Shown here piece after piece: positions 8,712 through 17,631 of a stretch of DNA of 64,000 nucleotides. How positions within the stretch are numbered: position 1 is the stretch's first letter; each line of letters begins with the position of its first letter. This stretch comes from CAJCJE01 sp963818685 (GTDB lineage: Bacteria > Actinomycetota > Actinomycetes > Mycobacteriales > Pseudonocardiaceae): NCBI GenBank assembly GCA_963818685.1, contig CAWFTJ010000001.1, positions 558,001 through 622,000 of the forward strand, read 5' to 3'. A model generated the notes under the pieces. It did not search any database, was not told the origin of the DNA, and worked only from the letters and a program-made list of their open reading frames with translations. Position numbers and translations under genes: made by a program.

Positions 8712-9583
8712 CGAACCCGGTCAGAAAATCCGTCACGACGGCTGATCGACACGTTCGGTCAGCAAACGCGTGCGTACGACCGTTTTCACCCAGTTAACCA
8801 GGTGATTTGTCGGTTTCTCACTTCACGCAAAGTACTGATGTAGACCCCTTACTCGTCCGATCAGGGCCTTGCTTACCAGGAAATTCTACTAAGGGTGGGC
8901 CCCAAAGATCACAACTCGGCCAGAACAAGATATGGTTTCACCCGTCCGGCTGGCGCCCCCCGACGGCCGGACGCGAGCCCTCGGTCGCCCCGCCTCGTGG
9001 CCGGGGGCTCGCCTCGAAAGTTTCCGTGACACGCCGCCAGTTGGTCGGCATTCTCAAGCGTGACCCAGACGACGGGCCGCGCGGCCGCCGAGCCGGTGCC
9101 GAAACCGCCGATGAGCCGCGATGCCGCCGCCGAGTTCGAGGAGCTGTACCGCGCCCATGTCGACGCGGCGGCGGCACTGCACTCCTTCGGCACGCCGAAC
9201 GCCGTTGGTGCCAGTGGGTGAGCCCGAGCAGCCGTTTCCCGCGCGCCGCCACCAACTCGGTCGTGATCAATCCGAAGGACGTCTCGCCCCGGCCGGATGG
9301 GCGTGCTGATGGCCTCCCCGAACCCGCAGGGCGGCCGCTGGTCAGCTGGGTGGTGCTGTCCACCCACGCCCAGGACTGCGCCGCGATCTGGAAAACGCTG
9401 AACAACGCGCGCGCCGCGCAGCTCGGTCAACCGCCGACCGCAAGTGGCACGCGGTGAGGTCGGTTTCGACCCCCTCCAGTGGCCTGGCCTGGGGTTTCAG
9501 CTGTGCAGATGCGGAAACTAAACCGCGAAATTGCGGAACTAAAACAGTGAAAAAAAACGGAAGTAGCCGGCCCGGGACCGTGG
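8712..9583. other. 872 bp without a convincing gene; structured and partly degenerate
   Basis: The first part (about 8712-8940) is noticeably lower in G+C than its surroundings and can fold: CCCTTA (8846-8851) pairs with TAAGGG (8890-8895), GTCCGGC (8944-8950) with GCCGGAC (8966-8972), and CGAGCCC (8974-8980) with GGGCTCG (9005-9011). From 9060 there are only short coding remnants. Near 9550-9557 lies a run of eight A (eight T on the minus strand) that would suit termination of the minus-strand operon ending at 9584. No riboswitch class is recognised. Confidence 0.5.
9060..9221 (+). pseudogene. possible sigma-factor gene remnant
   Basis: A 53-codon frame from GTG reads AAAEFEELYRAHVDAAAALHSFG near its middle. 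FEELYRAHVDA resembles the start of sigma-70 region 2 in ECF sigma factors, but the match stops after about 20 residues and the frame closes. No ribosome site is visible. It is probably a decayed fragment; it could also be chance. Confidence 0.3.
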
Positions 9584-10939
9584 TCAGTGGCGGGCGGTGA
9601 GGTCCGTTGCCGGGGGCAGGGCTGGCATGAACAGCCAGCGCTGGAACAGCTCGTCGAGCGAGCGGCCGGCGTGCTGCTCGGCGAGTGCGGTGAAGTCCTC
9701 TGTTCGCACCGTGCCGTGCTGGTACTTGGTGGTCCAGTCGCGTAACAGCGCGAAGAACGCCTCGTCGCCGATGGCGCGGCGCAGCGCGTGCACGGTGAGC
9801 GCGCCGCGCTGGTAGACGCGGTCGTCGAAGATCCTGGCCACGCCGGGATCGGCCAGGATCAGGTCCTGCGGCATGGCGGCCACCGCGCGCCAGCAGCGCG
9901 CGGCATGCACGTCGGCGGATTCGCCGCCGCTGTCCTGCGACCACAGCCATTCCGCGTAGTTGGCGAAGCCCTCGTTGAGCCAGATGTGCCGCCAGTCGCC
10001 GACGGTGAGGCTGTTGCCGAACCACTGGTGCGCCAGCTCGTGCGCGACCAGCCGTTCCGAGCCGCGCCTGCCATCCAGGTGGTTGATGCCGAAGATGGAA
10101 AGGCCCTGCGCCTCGACCGGGATCTCCAGCTCGTCGCCGGTCACCACGACCGCGTACTCGGCGAACGGGTAGGGCCCGAACAGCCGCTCGAACGCCGCCA
10201 TGATCCTCGGCTGCCGGCCGAAGTCCCTGTTGAACAACGGGATCACCGACGCGGGCACCGCGGCGCGCTGCGGGACGCCGCCGTCGGCTGGGAAGTCCAA
10301 CAGCGAATAGTGTCCGATTTGGACGGTGGCGAGGTAGGTCGCCATCGGCTCCGGCGCGTCGAACACCCAGGTGGTGGTGCTCGCCCCGCGATAACGCGAG
10401 ATGAGCCTGCCGTTGGCCAGCACGGCGTAGCTGGAACCGGTGGTCACCGAGATCCGGTAGCCGGCCTTGGCGTCCGGCCGGTCGTCGCACGGGAACCAGG
10501 ACGGCGCGCCGATCGGCTGGCTGGCCACGATCGCGCCGTCGGTCAGCGGCTCCCAGCCAACGCCGCCCCAATGCTGGCTGCGCACCGGCCTCGGGTTTCC
10601 TACGTAGCGGACCTCGACGGTGAACTCGGTGTCGGCCGGGATCGGGCGGGCCGGCCAGACGTGCAGCTTGCCGGCGCGATGGGCGAACCGGGCAACGGCC
10701 CTGTTGTTCACCGTGATCCTGCCGATCTTGAACTCGCCGAAGTCCAGGCTGAACCGGGACAGCCACTTGCCGGCGACCGCCGAGATCCGCGCCTGGCCGG
10801 TCAGCCGGTCGGCGTTGATCCGGTAGTCCAGGTCGAGGTCGTAGTGCGCGACCTGATAGTCGCCGTTGCCGTGCGCGGGCAGGTACGAGTCGTTCGACAT
10901 GCTCGCGCCCGCAGTGGGGCGAGTGGCGAAGCCAGTCAC
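9584..10939 (-). CDS. M1 family zinc aminopeptidase
   Basis: A 451-residue metallopeptidase. The zinc site is HELAHQWFG (HExxH at 300-304) with the third ligand Glu323 in WLNEGFANYAEW, and DDRVYQRGAL supplies the likely catalytic Tyr. In place of the usual GAMEN substrate-binding motif it has LEIPVEAQGLSIFG. There is no signal peptide. The GTG start at 10939 follows the synthetase stop by 12 bp with a GGGGGGAG sequence before it; an ATG 13 codons later is an alternative. Shared strand and tight spacing put it in one operon with the Pls-like synthetase. M1-type aminopeptidases that degrade the polymer accompany polylysine synthesis in some Streptomyces, so trimming the product or self-protection is the leading inference. 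Confidence 0.9.
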   Translation of the reverse strand: MTGFATRPTAGASMSNDSYLPAHGNGDYQVAHYDLDLDYRINADRLTGQARISAVAGKWLSRFSLDFGEFKIGRITVNNRAVARFAHRAGKLHVWPARPIPADTEFTVEVRYVGNPRPVRSQHWGGVGWEPLTDGAIVASQPIGAPSWFPCDDRPDAKAGYRISVTTGSSYAVLANGRLISRYRGASTTTWVFDAPEPMATYLATVQIGHYSLLDFPADGGVPQRAAVPASVIPLFNRDFGRQPRIMAAFERLFGPYPFAEYAVVVTGDELEIPVEAQGLSIFGINHLDGRRGSERLVAHELAHQWFGNSLTVGDWRHIWLNEGFANYAEWLWSQDSGGESADVHAARCWRAVAAMPQDLILADPGVARIFDDRVYQRGALTVHALRRAIGDEAFFALLRDWTTKYQHGTVRTEDFTALAEQHAGRSLDELFQRWLFMPALPPATDLTARH

Positions 10940-10951
10940 GTCTCCCCCCGG

Positions 10952-13900
10952 TCAACGTCCCCAGGCGGTGATCGGGTTGCCGAGCCAGCGGGTGTCGGCC
11001 GGCACCGATTCGCCGCGCATCACCAAGGATGCGGGGCCGACGGTCGCGCGGTCGGAGATGCGCGCGCCGGGCAGCACGATGCCGTGCGGACCGAGCGTCG
11101 CGCCCTCGCCCAAGGTGACCCCATCCATGCTCATCACCCGATCATGGAACAGGTGCGTTTGCAAGACGCAGCCGCGGTTGACGCTCGCACCGGCGCCGAG
11201 TTCGACCAGGTCCGCCTCTGGCAGCCAGTAGGTGTCGCACCAGACGCCCCTGCCGATCCGCGCGCCGAGCGTGCGCAGCCAGCCGGTGAGCAGCGGGGTG
11301 CCGGTGACCGAGCCGGCGAACCACGGCACGGCCAGGGTTTCCACGAACGTGTCGGCCAACTCGTTGCGCCACACGAACGAACTCCACAGCGGATGCTCGA
11401 CGCGACGGAAGCGCCCGACCAACGTCCACTTGGCGATCGTGGTGACCGCGGCGGCGACCAGTCCCGCGACGAGCAGCAGCACGCCGCCGCCCAGCGCGGC
11501 CGCCCACCAGCCTGCGGCACCGATCAGTGCGTCGAACCCGGCGATGGCGAGCACGGCCAGCGCGGCCGTGCACATCACCGGCACGACCCGGCAGATCTCC
11601 ACCAGCGCGCGGGCGAACACGAGGCGCTTCGGCGGGTCGAAGGTGCGGCTGGCGTCGCCGACCTCGGCGGTGCGGCGCAGCTGCATGGGCGGCATGCCCA
11701 GCCAGGACGAACCGGCCTTGGCCTTCTTCGGAGTCGCGGACAGCACGCCGACAAGGCCACCGGCCGGGATCTTGCGGCCGGCCGCGGTCATGCCCGAGTT
11801 GCCGAGGAACGCGCGCGCACCGACCTTTGCCGCGCCGACGCGCAACCAGCCGCCACCCAGTTCGTAGGAGGCGACCATGGTGTCGTCGGCGAGGAACGCG
11901 CCGTCCGCGACCGTGGTCATCTTGGGCAGCGCGAGCACAGTGGACACTTCGGTACGCCTGCCGACCTTCGCGCCGAGCAGCCGCAGCCACACCGGCGTGA
12001 ACAGGCTGGCGTACAGCGGGAACAGCACGATCCTGGCCAGGTCCATCAGCCGCTCGGTCGCCCACACCTGCCAGCCGATCCGGCTGTGCACGGCGAAGTT
12101 GCCCGCCCTGATCCCGATGCCGAGCAGCCGCACGCTGACGCCGATCAGCAACGCGTAGCTGACCAGGGTGGTCACCGTGGCCAGCGGCACGGCGGCCAGC
12201 GCGGCCGGCAGCGCGGCGCCGAGGGTGGTCGTGCCGGAGACGAACGCGCCGAGAATGACGACGCCGGGCAGCACGCCGAGCATCGGCACCAGGCCGAGCA
12301 CCAGCGAGCTGATGCCGTAGATCAACACCCAGCGCCGCGAGCGCGGCGCCCGGCCGTCGAACGGCGAGGACGCCTTGCCGAGCTTGACCGAGGGAGAACC
12401 CGCCCAGTGCTGGCCGGCCGGCACCGACCCGACCACACCGGAACCGGCGGCGATCTCGGCGCGCTTGCCGATCCGCGCGCCGGGGAACAGCGTGCTGCGC
12501 GAGCCGATCCGCGCACCAGCGCCGATCCTGATCTTGCCGACGTGCACGGTGTCGCCGTCCAGCCACCAACCGGCCAGGTCGACCTCCGGCTCGACGGCCG
12601 CGCCCTTGCCCAGCTTGAGCATGCCGGTCACCGGTGGCAGCGAGTGCAGATCAACGCCGGGACCGATCTTCGCGCCGAGCGCCCTGGCGTAGTAGGTGAT
12701 CCACGGCGCGCTGGACAGGTTGCCGACGCCGGTCAGGTCGGCCAGCCGCTCGACCGCCCACAGCCGCAGGTGCACGCCGGAACCACGCGGGTAGGCACCG
12801 GGCCTGACGTTGCGCAGCAGCAGGCGCGCGCCGAGCGCGGTCAGGCCCATCCGGCCGAACGGGCTGATCAGCACCACCCAGCCCGCGGCAATCGCCCACC
12901 ACGGCACGGTCGGCGCCCACCGGAACACACCGGTCAGGCCGAGCAGGTCGTTCGCGGTGGCCAGCGCGACCAGCCAGCGCAAGCCGACCAGCGTGTACAG
13001 CAGCACCATCACCAGCGACTGGACCAGCCCGGCCGCCTTCGGCGTCGGCGCGACCACGCGTTGCTCGGTCTCGGCGACGGCCAACTCGTCGAGCTTGCCG
13101 GCGAGCGCGCCGAGCGTCGGGAAGGTGTAGAGGTCGGACACGGCGATCGCGGGAAAGCGTTCGCGGATCAGCGACACCAGCTGTGCGGCGGCGAGACTGC
13201 CGCCGCCGATGGCGAAGAAGTCGTCCTCCAGCCGGGTCACCGGGCTGCCGAGGATGTCGCTCCACCGCTCGGCCAGCCACGCCGCCGTGCCGTGCAGTTC
13301 GTCGCTGGGCGCCTCGGCGCCGGCCAGGGGCAATGGCCACGGGAGCGCGCTGCGGTCGACCTTGCCGGAGGTGCGGGTGGGCAGGTCGGTGACGGTGGCC
13401 AGCAACGGAACCAGCGCGGCGGGCAGCGATTCGCGCAGCGAGGCCAGCGCGGCGGCCGCGTCGAACTCGGCGCCAGCGGCGGGAACGACATAGCCGACCA
13501 GGATCTGGTTGCCCGCCTTGGCCGTGCGCACGGCGGCTGCCGCGCCCGCCACGTTCGGCAGGGCCTGGAGCGCGGCGTCCACCTCGCCCAGTTCGATCCG
13601 CCGACCGCCGAGTTTGATCTGCTCGTCGCCGCGACCCATGAACAGCAGGCCATCGGCCTGCGCGCGGACGAGGTCACCGCTGAAGTAGGCGCGGTCCCAG
13701 CCGAGCGCGGGCAGCGGCACGTACTTCTCCGCGTCCTTGGCGGCGTCGAGGTAGCGGGCCAGGCCGACGCCGCCGATGACCAGCTCGCCGATCTCGCCCA
13801 TGGCGACCGGCTGGCCGGCCCTGTCCACGACCGCGAGATCCCAGCCGGCCAGCGGCAGGCCGATGCGCACCGGGCCCTCGCCGGTCAGCTGGGCGGCGCA

Positions 13901-14869
13901 GGCGACAACGGTGGCCTCGGTGGGGCCGTAGGTGTTCCACACCTCGCGGCCCTCGACCGCGAGCCGTTCGGCCAGTTCCGGCGGGCACGCCTCACCGCCG
14001 AAGATCAGCAGCCGCACCTCGTCCAGCGCCTCGATCGGCCACAGCGCGGCCAAGGTCGGCACCGTCGACACGATGGTGATCTCTCGCCGAACCAGCCACG
14101 GCCCCAGGTCCGACCCGGTGCGGACCAACGAGCGCGGCGAGGGCACCAGGCAGGCGCCGTGCCGCCAGGCCAGCCACATCTCCTCGCAGGAGGCGTCGAA
14201 CGCGACGGAAAGGCCGGCGAGCACCCGGTCGCCGGGGCCGATCGGCTCGTCCCGCAGGAACATGCCCGCCTCGGCGTCCACGAACGCCGCGGCCGAACGG
14301 TGAGTGACCGCGACACCCTTGGGCTTGCCGGTGGAACCGGAGGTGAAGATGATCCACGCGTCGTCGTCCGGGCCGGGGCGGCCCGGCGTGCCGTGCGGCT
14401 CGGCGAGCAGGTGCAGTTCACGGTTCGCGCCAAGCCAGGCGCACACCCGCGCCTCGGCGAACACCAGTTCGGCACGCTCGTCCGGGTCGTCCGCGTCGAC
14501 CGGCACGTAGGCGGCGCCGACCGCGAGTACAGCCAGAATCGCCAGGTAGAGGTCGACGGTGCCGGAGGGCACCCGGATGCCGACCCGGTCGCCGACGCCG
14601 ATTCCGGCAGCGGCCAGCTTCAGCCGCAGCGCGTTGATCTCGCCGAGCAGGGTGCGGTAGTCCAGCACGGCGGTCTCGTCGTCGAGCGCCGGCGCGGTCG
14701 GATGCCTGCGCGCGGTCTCGCCGAGGATGTCGAGCAGCGTGCGCTCGGCCGCCGCCAGCTCGCCGGGGAAGACGGCGAGCGGCTTGATGACGGTTGGCAG
14801 CGCGGACAGTTCGGGGAATTCGGTAGCAAGCGGCGACGGCAAATCGCCAACCTCGGTAACCGCGGTCAC
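10952..14869 (-). CDS. Pls/PosA-type membrane nonribosomal peptide synthetase
   Basis: A 1305-residue single-module synthetase. Residues about 30-500 form an adenylation domain with intact cores: IIFTSGSTGKPKGVAVTH (A3), FDASCEEMW (A4), NTYGPTEATV (A5), YFSGDLV (A7), GRGDEQIKLGGRRIELGEVD (A8), and TSGKVDR with the catalytic Lys (A10). Then comes a carrier domain (DDFFAIGGGSLAA, Ser for phosphopantetheine). The C-terminal 700 residues hold about six membrane helices alternating with three soluble left-handed beta-helix-like segments (GAGARIGSRSTLFPGARIG type). No condensation or thioesterase domain is present. This matches epsilon-poly-L-lysine synthetase, where the membrane part makes amide bonds repeatedly. 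GTG 14869 is chosen because GGAGG lies 7 nt upstream; an in-frame ATG 32 codons earlier lacks one. The amino acid used is not predictable by eye. Confidence 0.92.
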   Translation of the reverse strand: MTAVTEVGDLPSPLATEFPELSALPTVIKPLAVFPGELAAAERTLLDILGETARRHPTAPALDDETAVLDYRTLLGEINALRLKLAAAGIGVGDRVGIRVPSGTVDLYLAILAVLAVGAAYVPVDADDPDERAELVFAEARVCAWLGANRELHLLAEPHGTPGRPGPDDDAWIIFTSGSTGKPKGVAVTHRSAAAFVDAEAGMFLRDEPIGPGDRVLAGLSVAFDASCEEMWLAWRHGACLVPSPRSLVRTGSDLGPWLVRREITIVSTVPTLAALWPIEALDEVRLLIFGGEACPPELAERLAVEGREVWNTYGPTEATVVACAAQLTGEGPVRIGLPLAGWDLAVVDRAGQPVAMGEIGELVIGGVGLARYLDAAKDAEKYVPLPALGWDRAYFSGDLVRAQADGLLFMGRGDEQIKLGGRRIELGEVDAALQALPNVAGAAAAVRTAKAGNQILVGYVVPAAGAEFDAAAALASLRESLPAALVPLLATVTDLPTRTSGKVDRSALPWPLPLAGAEAPSDELHGTAAWLAERWSDILGSPVTRLEDDFFAIGGGSLAAAQLVSLIRERFPAIAVSDLYTFPTLGALAGKLDELAVAETEQRVVAPTPKAAGLVQSLVMVLLYTLVGLRWLVALATANDLLGLTGVFRWAPTVPWWAIAAGWVVLISPFGRMGLTALGARLLLRNVRPGAYPRGSGVHLRLWAVERLADLTGVGNLSSAPWITYYARALGAKIGPGVDLHSLPPVTGMLKLGKGAAVEPEVDLAGWWLDGDTVHVGKIRIGAGARIGSRSTLFPGARIGKRAEIAAGSGVVGSVPAGQHWAGSPSVKLGKASSPFDGRAPRSRRWVLIYGISSLVLGLVPMLGVLPGVVILGAFVSGTTTLGAALPAALAAVPLATVTTLVSYALLIGVSVRLLGIGIRAGNFAVHSRIGWQVWATERLMDLARIVLFPLYASLFTPVWLRLLGAKVGRRTEVSTVLALPKMTTVADGAFLADDTMVASYELGGGWLRVGAAKVGARAFLGNSGMTAAGRKIPAGGLVGVLSATPKKAKAGSSWLGMPPMQLRRTAEVGDASRTFDPPKRLVFARALVEICRVVPVMCTAALAVLAIAGFDALIGAAGWWAAALGGGVLLLVAGLVAAAVTTIAKWTLVGRFRRVEHPLWSSFVWRNELADTFVETLAVPWFAGSVTGTPLLTGWLRTLGARIGRGVWCDTYWLPEADLVELGAGASVNRGCVLQTHLFHDRVMSMDGVTLGEGATLGPHGIVLPGARISDRATVGPASLVMRGESVPADTRWLGNPITAWGR

Positions 14870-15237
14870 GCAACTGCCTCCACGGCATTCGGCTGAGCCA
14901 GGCAGGCTCGCATCGTCGACCTCCGAGAAGATGTGAGCGCGGTTCGCAGCAGCAGGGATTCGCAACTGTCCTTTGGTACCAACGGATCGATTCCTGTTCG
15001 ATCATCGTCGGCCGCGCCCGGACCACGAAGTTTACCCCGCGTTCACCTGCCGTGTCCCGCTCGACATGATTCCCAGTGGTCATCCTCACAGGCTGTAACG
15101 GCCGAGAAATGCCTCGTCCATCCACAAAGGACTCGATGATCAATGTTGCACCGCAATGGTTTTCCCGAAAACGATCACTAGTTGATCTTCAGGTTGATCT
15201 TGCGAACCGACTCGTCGATCGTCAGTCGAACGAGTGA
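14870..15237. promoter_or_regulatory. 5' region of the synthetase operon
   Basis: A 368-bp gap between the minus-strand synthetase and MerR genes. On the minus strand GGACAC (about -35) and TAAACT (15034-15029) are 17 bp apart and could be a promoter, giving a leader of some 160 nt. The stretch is rich in TGATC/GATCA words, including a 12-bp periodic TTGATCTT repeat (15182-15189 and 15194-15201). None of this is certain. Confidence 0.35.
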
Positions 15238-16023
15238 TCAGGAAGTGGAGGAAGAACGCAGCGCGGCGATCGCCAGGTCCACACCGGGGCCGATCGGTTC
15301 CGGTGCGGCCCAACCGTTGACGACCGCGAGCAGCTCGACGTAGCGGGTGCGCCGAGGATCATTGGCCAACTCAAGGTCACGGATTGTCACACCGCGTTCA
15401 GCGACCAGTGCGTGCACGGCTTCAGGATTGTCTCGGACGATGGCGATCGGGTCGGGGCGCAGCACGGTCGGATCGTGCCGTTCGACGATCGCGCGCATGA
15501 CCGCGCGGAAGTCCTCGTCACCCGCCAGTTCGGCGAGTTCGTCCCAGGCGGCCAGTTGCACCGGTTCGGGATCGTCTGGCAGGTACGGGGTCATGGTGGC
15601 CCGGATGCCGGCGAAACCGGGTCGGTCGAACACCTCGTCGAGGAACTCCTCGACGACCTCGCTGGCGTACATGGTGGCCAACTCCTCAAGGTTCGTGCCG
15701 CGTTCGGCCACCGCGGTCAGCACCGCGTGGCGGACCCGCAGCAGGCGGATGTGTCTGGCAAGCGTTTGCGCGCGCTCGGCCGCGACCTCGGCCAGGTCGG
15801 CGTCGCCGCGCAGGACGGCGTCGATGGTCGGCAGGTCGATGCCCAGCTCGCGCAGGGTGCGCACCTGGTCGAGCCGGGCAAGGTCGGCCTCGCCGTAACG
15901 ACGATGGCCTGCCGAGGTGCGGGCGGCGGGCGGCAGGATGCCGTGATCGGAATAGAACCGGATGGCGGTCACCGGGACCCCGGTCAGCCGGGCCAGGTCC
16001 CCGATCGTGTAGCAAGCATCCAT
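15238..16023 (-). CDS. MerR family transcriptional activator
   Basis: A 261-residue regulator. The N-terminal winged helix is typical (YTIGDLARLTGVPVTAIRFY ... GILPPAARTSAGHRRYGEAD), followed by a coiled-coil dimerisation helix (about 60-110) and a long helical C-terminal effector domain of some 150 residues, as in TipA-like or drug-binding MerR proteins. Its own promoter region holds a perfect 19-bp palindrome that would lie in a 19-bp spacer, which predicts autoactivation. It is divergent from an unknown gene. No cysteine cluster for metals is seen, so an organic effector is more likely. Confidence 0.9.
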   Translation of the reverse strand: MDACYTIGDLARLTGVPVTAIRFYSDHGILPPAARTSAGHRRYGEADLARLDQVRTLRELGIDLPTIDAVLRGDADLAEVAAERAQTLARHIRLLRVRHAVLTAVAERGTNLEELATMYASEVVEEFLDEVFDRPGFAGIRATMTPYLPDDPEPVQLAAWDELAELAGDEDFRAVMRAIVERHDPTVLRPDPIAIVRDNPEAVHALVAERGVTIRDLELANDPRRTRYVELLAVVNGWAAPEPIGPGVDLAIAALRSSSTS

Positions 16024-16037
16024 GCGGCCAGCCTGCC

Positions 16038-16056
16038 GTCTCCACCTGGTGGAGAC
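16038..16056. promoter_or_regulatory. MerR operator within the merR promoter
   Basis: GTCTCCACCTGGTGGAGAC is a perfect 9+1+9 palindrome. Read on the minus strand it lies between TTGCGT and CAGGCT with a 19-bp spacer; CAGGCT is 6 nt before the regulator's ATG. The overlong spacer spanned by a dyad is the hallmark of MerR-activated promoters. Confidence 0.8.
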
Positions 16057-16110
16057 GCAAGCGCTGGACCACGTCGTGGGAAGCGGAAGCCCTGGCCTAC
16101 CGTGGACGTC

Positions 16111-16662
16111 GTGCACGAGACTTCGGGTTTTGTGCTGACCGACGCCGGCATGCTCGCGTTGTGGGACACCGCGTGGTTCAGCGACATCGTCGACTACGAC
16201 AGCTGGGAACTGCGCCTGCTCGATCAGGAGGAGATGACCGGGCACATCACCGCGGGCGCCATCGTGCCGGTCAAGGTCGGTGGCGAGGGCGGCGGCTGGG
16301 CCGTGCTGGTGCGGGTCGGCACGCCTGCCGAGCCGGCCGGGCTGACCGGCCGCGAGACGCGCTACGAGATCGCGGCGGGCGGGCCGTATCTGTTGATCTC
16401 CACCGGCGAGGTGCGGTTCAGCGGTCTTGAGGCGGTCGGCGCCGATCTGCTCGACGGCTGTCTGGCACCGGTCCTGCCGAGCGGCCGCTATGCGGTGGGG
16501 GTGCACCGGCTGGACTGGACGGCCGAACCGGACAGTCGCAAGGAGAGCGGCGAGCCGATGCCGCATGCACTCACGGACTTCGTGGTACTGGTCAATCCGG
16601 AGCGCGGCCACCCCGACTATCAGGTGTGCTTCGAGCCGTTCCCGCCGCTACCGTCGAACTGA
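16111..16662 (+). CDS. unknown 183-residue protein divergent from MerR
   Basis: An acidic soluble protein without signal peptide or membrane segment. It is rich in beta-strand-like stretches (EMTGHITAGAIVPVKVGGEG, YAVGVHRLDWTAEP, FVVLVNPERGHPDYQVCFEP). I do not recognise the family. The GTG at 16111 is preceded by TACCGT at 16098-16103, 7 nt away, consistent with a leaderless mRNA; a GTG at 16102 is also in frame. It shares the intergenic region with the MerR operator and may belong to its regulon. Confidence 0.7.
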   Translation: MHETSGFVLTDAGMLALWDTAWFSDIVDYDSWELRLLDQEEMTGHITAGAIVPVKVGGEGGGWAVLVRVGTPAEPAGLTGRETRYEIAAGGPYLLISTGEVRFSGLEAVGADLLDGCLAPVLPSGRYAVGVHRLDWTAEPDSRKESGEPMPHALTDFVVLVNPERGHPDYQVCFEPFPPLPSN

Positions 16663-16739
16663 GGACCGGATCTCCCTGGCCAGGTGGGCCTGATCGGCGT
16701 GCACCGCCGGAGCACCACTTGCGAGCCAGGAAACCGTCA

Positions 16740-16763
16740 AGTACTTTCCAGATAGAAAGTACT
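16740..16763. promoter_or_regulatory. operator, AGTACTTTC inverted repeat
   Basis: AGTACTTTC (16740-16748) and GAAAGTACT (16755-16763) form a perfect 9-bp inverted repeat with a 6-bp centre, 14 bp before the ATG of the membrane protein. The winged-helix protein encoded at the end of the same operon is the likely binder. Confidence 0.75.
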
Positions 16764-16777
16764 GGCGAGGTGGGAAC

Positions 16778-17266
16778 ATGAATGACCAGATCGAGCCGGC
16801 CGATGCCGCGAACGCACTGGACGAGATCGACCGACGGCGCGAGCAGGTGATCCGACGGAAGGTCTTTCCCTCCTGGTGGTGGTGGGCCTACGCCGTCCTG
16901 CTCACCGCGCTCGCGGCGGCCGTCGAGTCCGGGCGCGGCGTGCTCCCCTGGATCGGCATCGCCCTGTTCGTGGCCGGCTCGCTCGTCATCGACGGACCGG
17001 TGCGCCGCGCGGCCCGCGCCGCCGCGCCGCGCCGCGGCCTGGCCGGCCCGGGGGCCACCCGCAGGACACTGGTCGGGTTGGCAGCCTTTGTGGCCGTCCT
17101 GCTCGGCGTGGCGGTGGCGACCGGGCTGGGCCTGAAGGCGGCCGGGGTGCCCTATCCGGGAACGATCGCTGCCGCGGTCACCGGGGTGCTGTTCGCGGTC
17201 GGCGGGCCGATGCTCGTGCGGTTGGACGCGGCCATGCTGGTGCGCCGGTCGGAGAGGCAGGGGTGA
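16778..17266 (+). CDS. membrane protein, operon partner of a winged-helix regulator
   Basis: A 162-residue protein with a polar N-terminus (about 30 residues, acidic then RRREQVIRRK) and four membrane helices (about 33-50, 54-72, 95-115, 127-145). SWWWWAYAVLL marks the first helix. No family signature for function is recognised. It is followed by a regulator with a four-base overlap and preceded by a dyad operator, the arrangement of small regulator-controlled membrane proteins that are widespread in actinobacteria. Confidence 0.75.
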   Translation: MNDQIEPADAANALDEIDRRREQVIRRKVFPSWWWWAYAVLLTALAAAVESGRGVLPWIGIALFVAGSLVIDGPVRRAARAAAPRRGLAGPGATRRTLVGLAAFVAVLLGVAVATGLGLKAAGVPYPGTIAAAVTGVLFAVGGPMLVRLDAAMLVRRSERQG

Positions 17267-17595
17267 TCACGCCCAGGTTCGACGAGCTGATCCACGCGCC
17301 CACCCGACTATCGCTGGTCGCCTTCCTCGCCGCGACCGAATGGGCGGACTTCGCGGTCCTGCGCGACAGCGTCGGCCTGTCCGACTCCACCCTGTCCAAA
17401 GCGCTCACCACGCTGGAAGACGCCGGCTATATCGAGATCCGCAAGGCTTTCGTCGGCAAGCGACCGCGCACGTCGGCCCGGCTCACCGCCAGCGGCCGCA
17501 CCGCCTTCGAGGGGCATGTGTTGGCACTACAGGAGATCGTCGCCCGTGCCGGCGGGTCGGTGTTGCCGCCCAGCCAGCCATCCGAGCAGTCGTAG
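17263..17595 (+). CDS. winged-helix transcriptional regulator (HTH_34/MarR-like)
   Basis: A 110-residue protein with a complete winged helix: RFDELIHAPTRLSLVAFLAA, then RDSVGLSDSTLSKALTTLED as recognition segment and IEIRKAFVGKRPRTSARLTA as wing. There is no effector domain. The GTG start overlaps the membrane protein stop by four bases. It very likely binds the AGTACTTTC repeat upstream of the operon and autorepresses it. Confidence 0.85.
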   Translation: MITPRFDELIHAPTRLSLVAFLAATEWADFAVLRDSVGLSDSTLSKALTTLEDAGYIEIRKAFVGKRPRTSARLTASGRTAFEGHVLALQEIVARAGGSVLPPSQPSEQS

Positions 17596-17631
17596 CGTAG
17601 CGTCCGACGGTCGGCCGACCCTGTCGTGCGA

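Noticed and set aside
9222..9457. A protein-coding gene reading VVLSTHAQDCAAIWKTLNNA
   Set aside because: The frame is short, lacks a ribosome site or leaderless box, and matches no family I know.
9788..14896. A 1702-codon open frame on the plus strand
   Set aside because: It is the antisense of the aminopeptidase and synthetase genes; composition is the Arg/Gly/His/Gln-rich shadow expected opposite high-GC coding DNA and no domain is recognisable.
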